Shown piece by piece: positions 9,411 through 17,353 of a DNA stretch of 64,000 nucleotides (its first letter is position 1; every line of letters starts with the position of its first letter). The DNA comes from Fischerella muscicola SAG 1427-1 = PCC 73103 (GTDB taxonomy: Bacteria; Cyanobacteriota; Cyanobacteriia; Cyanobacteriales; Nostocaceae), in assembly GCF_000317245.1 (NCBI RefSeq), contig NZ_AJLJ01000061.1, positions 1-64,000 of the forward strand, read 5' to 3'. Made by a program: the position numbers and the translations under genes. The notes beneath the pieces are model-generated. The model was not told where the DNA came from. It made no database searches and saw only the letters and a program-made list of their open reading frames with translations.

Positions 9411-11054
9411 ATGAACAACCAACAAAGAACCCAAATTTCGCAAGTTGTAGTGACAGCACAACAGATGCGCGATATCGAAGCGCGTATCTTTGCAGCAGGA
9501 ATGCCTGTAGCCGCTTTAATGGAAAAGGTAGCAGGACTGATCGCACATCGGATTGAGGTACTTTATTTTTCTGAAGACGCGAAGGAAGAGGACACCGGGA
9601 CGCAAGGACGCGGGGACACGGAGAATACAAATAAGATACTCTCCGCGTCTTCCTCTGTGTCTCCTCACAAAGTCGGGATTCTCGTCGGCCCTGGTCACAA
9701 TGGTGGGGATGCTTTGGTCGTTGCCCGTGAACTGCATTTTCGCGGTTATGCTGTCTGCATCTACAATCCTTTTGCCAAATTGAAGGAATTAACTTCACAG
9801 CATTTACAGTATGCTCAGAGTTTAGGCATTCCCTGTTATCAATCAATTGCGGACTTGCCAGAGTGTAATTTGCTGGTTGATGGATTGTTTGGATTTGGGT
9901 TAGAAAGAGAACTCAAAGACCCTGTTGCTATTGCTATTAATCAGTTAAATCAAAAGTCTATACCAATTATTAGTATTGATATGCCTTCTGGGTTGCATAC
10001 AGATACTGGCGAAGTTTTAGGAACCGCGATCCGGGCTACGCACACGTTATGTTTGGGTTTGTGGAAGTTAGGTTTATTGCAAGACCAGGCTTTAGAATAT
10101 GTGGGTAAAGCAGAGTTAATCGATTTTGATATACCTTTAGCAGATGTGGAAGCGGTACTGGCAGATGCACCCCGAATTACACGCATTACCGAAGCTACTG
10201 CGTTATCTACTTTACCTTTACCGCGTCCTGCTGTCACCCATAAATACAAAGAAGGACATTTATTATTAATTTGCGGTTCGCGTCGCTATGCTGGAGGCGC
10301 GATTTTAACTGGCTTAGGAGCAAGGGCAAGTGGGGTTGGTATGTTGTCAATTGCTGTTCCAGAATCTCTCAAGCCGATCATGGTCAGTCATTTGCCAGAA
10401 GCACTGATTGTCGGTTGTCCAGAAACAGAAACAGGTGCGATCGCTCAATTACAATTACCAGAAAACACAGACTTGAATTCATTTCATGCGATCGCTTGTG
10501 GCCCTGGTTTAACCAAAGATGCTAGCCCAATTTTACAGCAAGTATTAGAAAGCACAATTCCTTTGGTTCTTGATGCCGATGGTTTAAATATTCTGGCAGA
10601 AATGAAAACTATGCCTACGTTAAAAAAACGACACGTACTGTCAGTGCTTACACCCCATGCAGGCGAATTTCAACGCTTATTTCCCGACTTACCAGATGCC
10701 AAGCAAGACAGAATCAAAGCAGTGCGAGAAGCAGCAGTTCAAAGCGGGGCAGTAATATTATTGAAAGGAGCCAGAACAGCGATCGCAAATCCCCAAGGTT
10801 CTGTATGGATTGTTCCCGAAAGTACTCCAGCTTTAGCGCGGGGTGGTAGTGGTGATGTGTTAACTGGGTTAATGGGTGGATTAATTGCCCAAGCAGTCAC
10901 GCATCAAATACTTGCCGAAGATATGGTAGCAACTGCTGCTTGGTGGCACGCTCAAGCCGGAATTTTGGCAGCCCAAGAACGCACAGAATTAGGAGTAGAT
11001 GCGTTTACATTGACGCATTATTTACTGAATTTCCTAAGTATTTATGCGTGTTAG
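9411..11054 (+). CDS. nnr: Bifunctional NAD(P)HX epimerase / ADP-dependent NAD(P)HX dehydratase
   Basis: Repairs hydrated NADH/NADPH. The N-terminal half (about 1-250) is the epimerase (YjeF_N type, with GILVGPGHNGGDALVVARELH). The C-terminal half (about 275-540) is the ribokinase-like dehydratase (HKYKEGHLLLICGS, AIACGPGLTKD, LDADGLN, LTPHAGEF, GGSGDVLTG). At 547 aa it is slightly longer than usual, because residues about 55-84 are a charged, low-complexity insert encoded by a palindromic repeat (9573-9665). The insert keeps the reading frame. The start ATG at 9411 is close after a hairpin. It appears monocistronic. Confidence 0.93.
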   Translation: MNNQQRTQISQVVVTAQQMRDIEARIFAAGMPVAALMEKVAGLIAHRIEVLYFSEDAKEEDTGTQGRGDTENTNKILSASSSVSPHKVGILVGPGHNGGDALVVARELHFRGYAVCIYNPFAKLKELTSQHLQYAQSLGIPCYQSIADLPECNLLVDGLFGFGLERELKDPVAIAINQLNQKSIPIISIDMPSGLHTDTGEVLGTAIRATHTLCLGLWKLGLLQDQALEYVGKAELIDFDIPLADVEAVLADAPRITRITEATALSTLPLPRPAVTHKYKEGHLLLICGSRRYAGGAILTGLGARASGVGMLSIAVPESLKPIMVSHLPEALIVGCPETETGAIAQLQLPENTDLNSFHAIACGPGLTKDASPILQQVLESTIPLVLDADGLNILAEMKTMPTLKKRHVLSVLTPHAGEFQRLFPDLPDAKQDRIKAVREAAVQSGAVILLKGARTAIANPQGSVWIVPESTPALARGGSGDVLTGLMGGLIAQAVTHQILAEDMVATAAWWHAQAGILAAQERTELGVDAFTLTHYLLNFLSIYAC

Positions 11055-11216
11055 CTTGAAAATTCGATAAATGAGCGATCGCACGGTTGTAAATACTACT
11101 CGGTTAAGACTAAAAAGCATTGTGTAGAAACACGAAATTACTCTGCGGGATCTTGCTACGCATCTGGTACAAATTTATATGTATCGTGATGAGCGTGAAA
11201 TGGTAAAATGCTTGCC

Positions 11217-12089
11217 CTATTTACTAGCTAATTCTTCTAATTGTGATCGTAAAGATAGGGGTTGATACCCTAATGCAAAAGCTTTAGAACTATCTAAAGA
11301 AACATCGCTGGGTCTGGGTGCAGACATTTTTACATCTTGTTGCAAACAGGCCTTTAATCCAGTAGTGGGTAATTGAAATATTTCTACTAATAAACGTCCA
11401 AAATCATAGCGAGAAATTCTTTCTTTGCCACCTAAGTTAATTATCCCTTGTACTTTTTCTAATGCTAATAACAATCCTTTAGCTGCGGTGTTAGCACTAA
11501 CTGGTGTGCGAAATTCATCTGTAAATAGTTTTAATTCTTTGCCTTTTTGCAGAGTTTGTATAAATGGCTGTATAAAACTGGTAGCTGTGGGTGTTGCTGC
11601 ACCAAACATTAATGGCATTCTACACACAGCAGTTAAGGGATAGCGTTCTAACATTCCCAATTCTGCCATCACTTTTTGTTCACCGTATTTATTTACAGGA
11701 CATACGGGATCTGTTTCTCGATAAGGAGGATTTAAACCATCAAAAACAAGGTCAGTAGATGTAAATACGCAAGGAATATAATGATCTGCACACAAACCAG
11801 CAATGTTGTGAGAGACTATTACATTAGTTGCGTAAGTTTCTTCAGGATGATTTTGGCAATAATTAGGTTGTGATTCTGCGGCGGTATGAATTACTGCGGC
11901 TGGCTGAATTTCACTAAATATCTGTTGCAATTCCTGAAAGTCTGTTAAATTGACTTTCTGCATTTTGGTATGAGGAATTTCTACAGAGTTAGTTAAGAAA
12001 GTTCCATAGACTTCCCAGTTGAGATTTGCTAATTGGCAAACATGCCAACCTAAAAACCCACTAGCTCCAGTAACTAATAGTTTTTGCAT
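11217..12089 (-). CDS. RmlD-like NAD-dependent sugar reductase / SDR
   Basis: Extended short-chain dehydrogenase resembling dTDP-4-dehydrorhamnose reductase. A glycine-rich nucleotide site (LLVTGASGFLGWHV, residues 4-17) is followed by AAVIHTAAES and the catalytic YGEQK (Tyr-x3-Lys) near residue 136. TSTDLVFDG fits the RmlD family. No other rhamnose genes lie nearby, so the substrate is uncertain. The length of 290 aa is typical. It is followed 44 bp downstream on the left only by non-coding sequence and preceded by the Uma2-family gene on the same strand. Confidence 0.75.
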   Translation of the reverse strand: MQKLLVTGASGFLGWHVCQLANLNWEVYGTFLTNSVEIPHTKMQKVNLTDFQELQQIFSEIQPAAVIHTAAESQPNYCQNHPEETYATNVIVSHNIAGLCADHYIPCVFTSTDLVFDGLNPPYRETDPVCPVNKYGEQKVMAELGMLERYPLTAVCRMPLMFGAATPTATSFIQPFIQTLQKGKELKLFTDEFRTPVSANTAAKGLLLALEKVQGIINLGGKERISRYDFGRLLVEIFQLPTTGLKACLQQDVKMSAPRPSDVSLDSSKAFALGYQPLSLRSQLEELASK

Positions 12090-12133
12090 ACATCACAATT
12101 TCACACCATCGAGGCAGAGGATAGCATACAATC

Positions 12134-12694
12134 TTACATTTTTACATCCTCATAAATATCTGCGATCGCGATTTCTAAGTCTATAGAAGCTAATTTGAGA
12201 CTATCTTCTGCTTGCAATTCTTCTACAAACCAATTGTTTTGATTGTTTTTACGGTAGACTTCAACCTTAATTTCGGATTCGCACACTAATACATACTCTT
12301 GCAAACTATTTAATCGACGGTAATTCATCAGCTTTTCGTTACGATAAATACGTTCCGTGGCTGAGGAAAAAACTTCCACTATCAAACAAGGTTGATGCTT
12401 GTAAAACTTTTCTCGGTCTTGAGGATTGCAAGTGACAGAGATGTGTGGGTAATAAAATATGTCTAACTCATCAATCCTAATCTTCATCTCTGATGAATAA
12501 GTCCGATAATCTGTACCAAACAAATGTGTACGTAATCGGGTCAACATATTGCTGGTGATTACTTTACACTTCTCACTGTCTTCTCGCATTGGATAGACTT
12601 GACCAGCAAGATATTCGTGACGAATTCGATTTTCTAGTTCAAATTGCAAATATTCGTCAACACTGAAATTCAAAAATTTGGTATGAGTATACAT
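12134..12694 (-). CDS. Uma2-family (DUF820) protein, probably degenerate nuclease
   Basis: A 186-aa member of the Uma2/DUF820 family, a PD-(D/E)XK nuclease fold greatly expanded in cyanobacteria. The family blocks are recognisable: VDEYLQFELENRIRHEYLAGQVYPM, then YYPHISVTCN, then CLIVEVFSSATE and EKLMNYRRL. The position usually occupied by a catalytic Asp in the YPDV block is His84, and the Asp before the R-x-E-K segment is Tyr. Nuclease activity is therefore doubtful. The role of the family in cyanobacteria is unsettled. Confidence 0.75.
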   Translation of the reverse strand: MYTHTKFLNFSVDEYLQFELENRIRHEYLAGQVYPMREDSEKCKVITSNMLTRLRTHLFGTDYRTYSSEMKIRIDELDIFYYPHISVTCNPQDREKFYKHQPCLIVEVFSSATERIYRNEKLMNYRRLNSLQEYVLVCESEIKVEVYRKNNQNNWFVEELQAEDSLKLASIDLEIAIADIYEDVKM

Positions 12695-13160
12695 CCTCTA
12701 TCACACTGTGTAGATGGCCAAGTAAGTTTTCCAGAATTTTTTGAAATCAGCACCCTAGTTTGGTTGGAATACTAAATCAGTTGAGTAGCTATGATTTTGT
12801 AGATGCGATCGCAAATGTACTGACAAAGTCATGCAGATGCTTGTATACGTGATCAAACTAACTTGATATTAAGCTAATATTACCTAGTTATATATCGTAA
12901 ATTCTTATAGTGTAAATATAAGTCAACGAATATAACAATTAGCTCATCAGATAAAAAGCTTGTAATTGCCTGATAAAAAGGTTTGATGCTAAATTACTTA
13001 CCAACGGTTAGTGTATATTCAAACTTGCTCATTACAATTGACTTTTTTAATTTTTCCGGAAATTCATTTTATGCCATGCTACAGAGTCCTCTTCCAGCCA
13101 CATCAATTTATTTTCTAAATAGAAGAGAACACATTTAAACAATTGATAAAAATTCTTTAA
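12695..13160. other. Intergenic gap with no recognised feature
   Basis: A 466-bp AT-rich stretch between two minus-strand genes. One HIP1 octamer is present near 12806. No open frame with a good start, no tRNA and no clear hairpin were seen. It should include the promoter of the Uma2-family gene. Confidence 0.5.
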
Positions 13161-14177
13161 CTAACTTAATATTACTTCATTAAATTTCTCTAACAAAGAC
13201 CAAATTTCCTGGAGCATTGGTTCTAATCCAGCACCAGTAACAGCAGAAATTAAGAATACTGGGGCGTGGGAAAGATGATTAAGTTGTGTCGCGAGTGCTT
13301 CTATATCTACACTTTCTCTATCAACTGCATCGATTTTGTTGAGAGCTAAAAGTTGGGGACGATCTGATAAACCTCTGCCGTAGTCCTGCAATTCTTGTTC
13401 GATGATTTTATAATCTGCGATCGCATCTTCACTAGTCGCATCAATTAAGTGCAATAGCACTCGCGTGCGTTCAATATGGCGCAAAAAATCATGTCCTAGC
13501 CCCGCTCCGTGGGAAGCACCTGCAATTAATCCTGGAATGTCCGCAAAAACTGTACCATCACCATTCGGTTTACGTACCACACCCAAATTTGGCACAAGAG
13601 TAGTGAAGGGATAATCAGCAATTTTCGGACGTGCTGCTGATAAAGCAGAGATTAAAGTGGATTTTCCCGCATTTGGTAAACCAATAATTCCCACTTCTGC
13701 TAAAAGTTTTAACTCTAAACGCAGCTGTTTGACTTCTCCTGGTAATCCTGGTAAAGCATACTCAGGGGCGCGGTTGCGGTTACTCAAAAAATACTGATTA
13801 CCCAGTCCACCTTTACCACCTTTCGCAATTATCAATTCTTGCTCAGGTTCCACCAAGTCCCCGATCATTTCCTCTGTTTCGGCATCATAAACCACCGTAC
13901 CACAGGGAACTTCAATAATTAGATCCTTGCCGTTTGCTCCGGTGCGATTATTGGGGCCACCGCGAGAACCCGGTTCTGCTTGAAAAAGATGGTTGTATCT
14001 GAAATCAAGTAAGGTTTGCAAGTTTTCCACAGCACGTAAAATCACCGAACCGCCCTTTCCTCCATTACCACCAGAAGGGCCACCTGCTGGTACATACTTT
14101 TCTCGTCGGAAAGCGACAATTCCATCGCCTCCCTTACCTGCTGCTACTTCAATTTTTGCCTGATCGATAAATTGCAT
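13161..14177 (-). CDS. obgE: GTPase ObgE/CgtA
   Basis: Essential ribosome-assembly and stress GTPase. The N-terminal glycine-rich Obg fold (residues 1-158, with [17 protein letters not shown] and [16 protein letters not shown]) precedes the G domain: G1 [12 protein letters not shown]2 near [12 protein letters not shown]3 [10 protein letters not shown]4 LNKID and G5 ISAVTG. The length of 338 aa is normal for cyanobacteria, without the optional C-terminal OCT domain. It acts in the cytoplasm on the 50S subunit. Confidence 0.96.
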   Translation of the reverse strand: MQFIDQAKIEVAAGKGGDGIVAFRREKYVPAGGPSGGNGGKGGSVILRAVENLQTLLDFRYNHLFQAEPGSRGGPNNRTGANGKDLIIEVPCGTVVYDAETEEMIGDLVEPEQELIIAKGGKGGLGNQYFLSNRNRAPEYALPGLPGEVKQLRLELKLLAEVGIIGLPNAGKSTLISALSAARPKIADYPFTTLVPNLGVVRKPNGDGTVFADIPGLIAGASHGAGLGHDFLRHIERTRVLLHLIDATSEDAIADYKIIEQELQDYGRGLSDRPQLLALNKIDAVDRESVDIEALATQLNHLSHAPVFLISAVTGAGLEPMLQEIWSLLEKFNEVILS

Positions 14178-14364
14178 AATGTTTAGTTATTTGTCTTTTG
14201 TCATTGGTCATTCGATTTTAGATTTTGGATTTTAGATTTTGGATTTTGGATTGACTCCACAGATTTTTATGCTTGCACTGTACCATCAAAGAAGTATAGG
14301 TCATTAGTCAAAAGTCTTTTACTAATGACCAATGACTATTGTACAGACGCGATTTATCGCGTCT
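14178..14364. repeat. Heptamer and palindrome repeats
   Basis: The gap contains degenerate 7-bp repeats (ATTTTGG / ATTTTAG alternating, about 14215-14252), copies of the ATGACCAATGAC-type dispersed motif, and a palindrome (GAGACGCGATAAATCGCGTCT on the minus strand) at 14341-14364 touching the stop codon of the next gene. These families are typical of Nostocales. Confidence 0.7.
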
Positions 14365-15057
14365 CTAAATATATTCCGAAATATCCTCACCACATTCATC
14401 TGCTAAATAGGAGAGGGCGCGGAAGCGTAAGCCTACGAGCTGTTCGTACAATGGATTGAGTTTACATAAAGGCGGAATGTGTACTATTTTGCGTCCAAAT
14501 AGCTTGACATCTCGCTCAAATGGACACTGAGAAGGAATCATTTTACATAAGAAACGGGCGACTCTAGGATCTTGGATGTCTAGTCCGTCGAGCCAGTCGC
14601 GGACTGGGTATAATGCGTCAAGTTGTCGCTTTGTGGGTGCGAGAACTAAAGGAGTTTCTACCTGCTGTTCTGCTGGCTCTGTTGGGTGAAATTCTAAAGT
14701 ATGACGCAAAGCCTCTAGTAAGTCTTCTGGTTCTCCCAAAGCTTTGCACAACTGGTGCAGAAGATAGTCTTCGCTTTTAGAATATGTACCATCAGCGATC
14801 GCCACCATCACAGCGGTACGCAAGAAATTTTCTGCTGCTGGCGTACCGTGACCCAGAACAACAGCTAATTCCTCTGGTTCAATAACGTCCAAAGACTCCA
14901 ATTTTGTCTCAGGAGCCAGTTCATCTTTGGTAATGCTGGCAATTAATTCTTGTTCTTGGTTATCAAAATCACCATCTGCCCAAGCAATAGTCAGTAATCC
15001 ACGCAGCCATGCTGCTATTTGTTCACTACTGTAGGGAGATTGAACGGCACTTGTCAT
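14365..15057 (-). CDS. TerB-like plus Mo-dependent nitrogenase C-terminal domain protein
   Basis: A 230-aa cyanobacterial protein with two parts. Residues about 8-120 resemble the helical TerB (tellurite-resistance) fold, rich in acidic residues (LLTIAWADGDFDNQEQELI, VAIADGTYSKSEDYLL). Residues about 148-230 match the Mo-dependent nitrogenase C-terminal domain (VRDWLDGLDIQDPRVARF, PFERDVKLFGRKIVHIPPL, FRALSYLADECGED). Despite its name the domain occurs in cyanobacterial proteins outside nitrogenase, and its function is unknown. Four cysteines in the C-terminal part could bind metal (inference). It is transcribed toward obgE. Confidence 0.75.
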   Translation of the reverse strand: MTSAVQSPYSSEQIAAWLRGLLTIAWADGDFDNQEQELIASITKDELAPETKLESLDVIEPEELAVVLGHGTPAAENFLRTAVMVAIADGTYSKSEDYLLHQLCKALGEPEDLLEALRHTLEFHPTEPAEQQVETPLVLAPTKRQLDALYPVRDWLDGLDIQDPRVARFLCKMIPSQCPFERDVKLFGRKIVHIPPLCKLNPLYEQLVGLRFRALSYLADECGEDISEYI

Positions 15058-15326
15058 AAACTCACGCCTCTAGCTTTTCCCAAGTCCATACTAGTACAAG
15101 AAAGCAAGAGACAGTAGAGGCGGAGTGGCTTTTCAATGTAGGCAAGACGAAGAAGCTAGAAATCTTACATGATAAGCTTTTCATTCTTTTTCAAAAGTAG
15201 TTTTATTTACGCCTTGAAATTTTCTTATAGTTCACTGCTGTGTGTTCTGTTATGATTTTGTTGTGCTAAGATTATTGAGAATTTTTATAATTAGCTTTAT
15301 TGATAACAGTTACTTAACTAAGACTT

Positions 15327-16145
15327 ATGACTAAAATAAAAGTCAATCTTGGTGTCATACAAGAAACATTGTTAATTACCCTATGGGCAAGGGCCACTGA
15401 AATAAAGCAATCTGATCCCATTATTGTAGACCCCAAATCAGCTGAAATTCTCCAAGCAATTGATTACGATTTTGATAAATTTATTAATGCAAAAAATTCC
15501 CAAACAGGTACTTGTTTACGAGGTATGATCCTCGACAACTGGATACGTAATTATCTAGAAAAATACCCCCAAGGTACGGTTGTTGAAATTGGCGCTGGAT
15601 TGAATACGCGCTTTGAACGAGTGGATAACGGACAAGTACGCTGGTTTGATTTAGATTTACCAGATGTCATGGAATTGCGGAAACAGTTTTTTCAAGAAAC
15701 AGAACGTCGTCGTTTTCTCACTGCTTCTTGTTTAGATACAGACTGGTTTGAGTATGTAAAAGCTGTGAGTATGCAACCCTGCATATTTGTTGCAGAAGGC
15801 GTACTGATGTATCTCAATGAAAAGCAAGTGAAGTGGCTTTTTAGCAATCTTTTACAAGAGTTTCCAGGTTCATGGTTTGCTTTTGATTCTATGTCTCCGT
15901 TGATAGTAAAAAATCAAAAGTACCACGATTCTCTTAGATACACATCAGCCAAGTTTGATTGGGGAATTTCTGATATTCATAAAATCAAAAATTGGGATAA
16001 TCGCTATCAAATATTGGATGTTTCTAGATTTTGTGATTTACCAAATCAGTATTTGAAGCGTTTTTCCCTGATCAATCGCTTCTTATTTTCTTATATACCA
16101 GTCTTGGCAAATAGCTACCGTTTGACTTTAGTTCAATTCGGTTAA
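15327..16145 (+). CDS. Leucine carboxyl methyltransferase-family O-methyltransferase
   Basis: SAM-dependent methyltransferase of the LCM/PPM type (272 aa). The SAM site is VVEIGAGLNTRFE (residues 85-97), followed by the acidic WFDLDLPDVMELRKQF and the post-loop motif FVAEGVLMYL. The N-terminal VNLGVIQETLLITLWARA and the RG-rich ILDNWIRNYL block are typical. Members in bacteria methylate carboxyl or hydroxyl groups of small molecules, often in natural-product pathways. The next gene starts 38 bp downstream on the same strand, so the two are probably one transcript. Confidence 0.8.
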   Translation: MTKIKVNLGVIQETLLITLWARATEIKQSDPIIVDPKSAEILQAIDYDFDKFINAKNSQTGTCLRGMILDNWIRNYLEKYPQGTVVEIGAGLNTRFERVDNGQVRWFDLDLPDVMELRKQFFQETERRRFLTASCLDTDWFEYVKAVSMQPCIFVAEGVLMYLNEKQVKWLFSNLLQEFPGSWFAFDSMSPLIVKNQKYHDSLRYTSAKFDWGISDIHKIKNWDNRYQILDVSRFCDLPNQYLKRFSLINRFLFSYIPVLANSYRLTLVQFG

Positions 16146-16183
16146 ATTCCAAAAATATAAATATTAAATCAAAGGTAGAAATA

Positions 16184-17293
16184 ATGTTTTATTTTGGCAT
16201 TGAACATGAAGTTGCTTTTCTGAATGCTGAAGGAAAGTTTGCAGATTTTTCTTGTACAAAATTTGATGATTTTAATCAAGTAATTGAACAGTTACCCACA
16301 TATGCTAATGACTCTATGCAATTATGTATTGGAGACGCTGGTATTAGAAAAAAGCGGTGGTATATTGAAGGATTTGAGAGATTTGCAGAAGATACTGAAA
16401 AACTTATAGATTGTATTCCCAAAGGTATTGAAATCAGAACTACAATAAAATCTGATATTAAAAGTACTATTAATGAATTGTCGGAAAGTTTTGACTTGCT
16501 ACGTCAAGTTGCTGCACAATTTGATTTATCACCAATTTTAATTAGTTTTAATCCTTACAAAACTGTTTTTCAGCCTGAACCGCCACTTAATAAATATGAA
16601 CTTAGCATCTTACAGGCTAACCCTGATGAACAAACTGCTCATATTTTTATGGTCAGCTATGGCCCAGATTTAAATTTATCATTCCCTGGTTTAGCTTATG
16701 AAAGTTTAATTGATATTGCTAAAAAGCTAACTTACTACAGTCCTTATGTTGTTCCTTTTAGTTTTAGTTCTCCTTTTTATCATGGTGATTTATGGTCAGG
16801 TTTATCGGTAAGAACATTTATCAGAACAGGTAAAAGATCCGCAGCAATTGTATTTGTAGAAAAACCAGAACAATTGATTAAGTCTACACCTTCACTAACA
16901 AAAATCGCACGTATTCCAGCAGAAGTAGGTCGCATAGAATTCAAATCATTTGATAGTTGTGATGATTTTTCTATTTATGCTGCATTGCTAGCCTTATTAA
17001 AAGGTCTAGTGTTGGACACATCATTACCAGGAAGAGCAATAATTCCAGACGCCGAAAAACACCAAATCTCTGCAAAAGAAGGATTTAACAATCAAGAGAT
17101 TTTTGCGATCGCATCACAAGTTTTGCAAGCTGCTGAAGTTGCACTTCAAGAATATCCAGACGTAAATTTACTCACACCACTCAAAGATATACTTAATAAT
17201 AAGCAAACAAGAGCGTCTGTAATGATCAGTGAGTTTAAGAAATTGGGTTCAATAGAACAGGTATTGAAAAATAGTTACTTAGGACTAGTGTAA
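16184..17293 (+). CDS. Carboxylate-amine ligase-like protein (GCS2 / glutamate-cysteine ligase fold)
   Basis: A 369-aa protein with signs of the glutamate-cysteine ligase fold. The N-terminal FGIEHEVAFL (Glu7, Glu9) resembles the metal- and substrate-binding G-x-E-x-E motif. A second conserved block, GRIEFKSFD (residues 249-257), matches the RxE-type strand of the family. LNLSFPGLAYESL and SFSSPFYHGDLWSGLSVRTF resemble the region between them. Such enzymes use ATP to join a carboxylate to an amine. The substrate is unknown. Proximity to the methyltransferase suggests a two-step small-molecule pathway. Sequence divergence from textbook GshA makes the call moderate. Confidence 0.55.
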   Translation: MFYFGIEHEVAFLNAEGKFADFSCTKFDDFNQVIEQLPTYANDSMQLCIGDAGIRKKRWYIEGFERFAEDTEKLIDCIPKGIEIRTTIKSDIKSTINELSESFDLLRQVAAQFDLSPILISFNPYKTVFQPEPPLNKYELSILQANPDEQTAHIFMVSYGPDLNLSFPGLAYESLIDIAKKLTYYSPYVVPFSFSSPFYHGDLWSGLSVRTFIRTGKRSAAIVFVEKPEQLIKSTPSLTKIARIPAEVGRIEFKSFDSCDDFSIYAALLALLKGLVLDTSLPGRAIIPDAEKHQISAKEGFNNQEIFAIASQVLQAAEVALQEYPDVNLLTPLKDILNNKQTRASVMISEFKKLGSIEQVLKNSYLGLV

Positions 17294-17295
17294 AT

Positions 17296-17328
17296 AGATC
17301 CCCGACTTTTCTAAAAAGTCGGGGATCT
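17296..17328. terminator. Palindromic terminator-like repeat (AGATCCCCGACTT family)
   Basis: A perfect hairpin (AGATCCCCGACTTTT arms, 3-base loop) starts three bases after the ligase stop codon and lies between convergent genes. Related copies are at 20496-20529, 29007-29040 and 39918-39950, each near gene ends or in gaps, so it is both a dispersed repeat and a likely transcription terminator. Confidence 0.65.
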
Positions 17329-17353
17329 GTATCTCATCCTGGTCAACTTAGAA

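Noticed and set aside
16184..17293. Ergothioneine or mycosporine pathway gene
   Set aside because: The neighbouring methyltransferase is LCM-type, not EgtD, and no EgtB or MysA/MysC-like genes are present.
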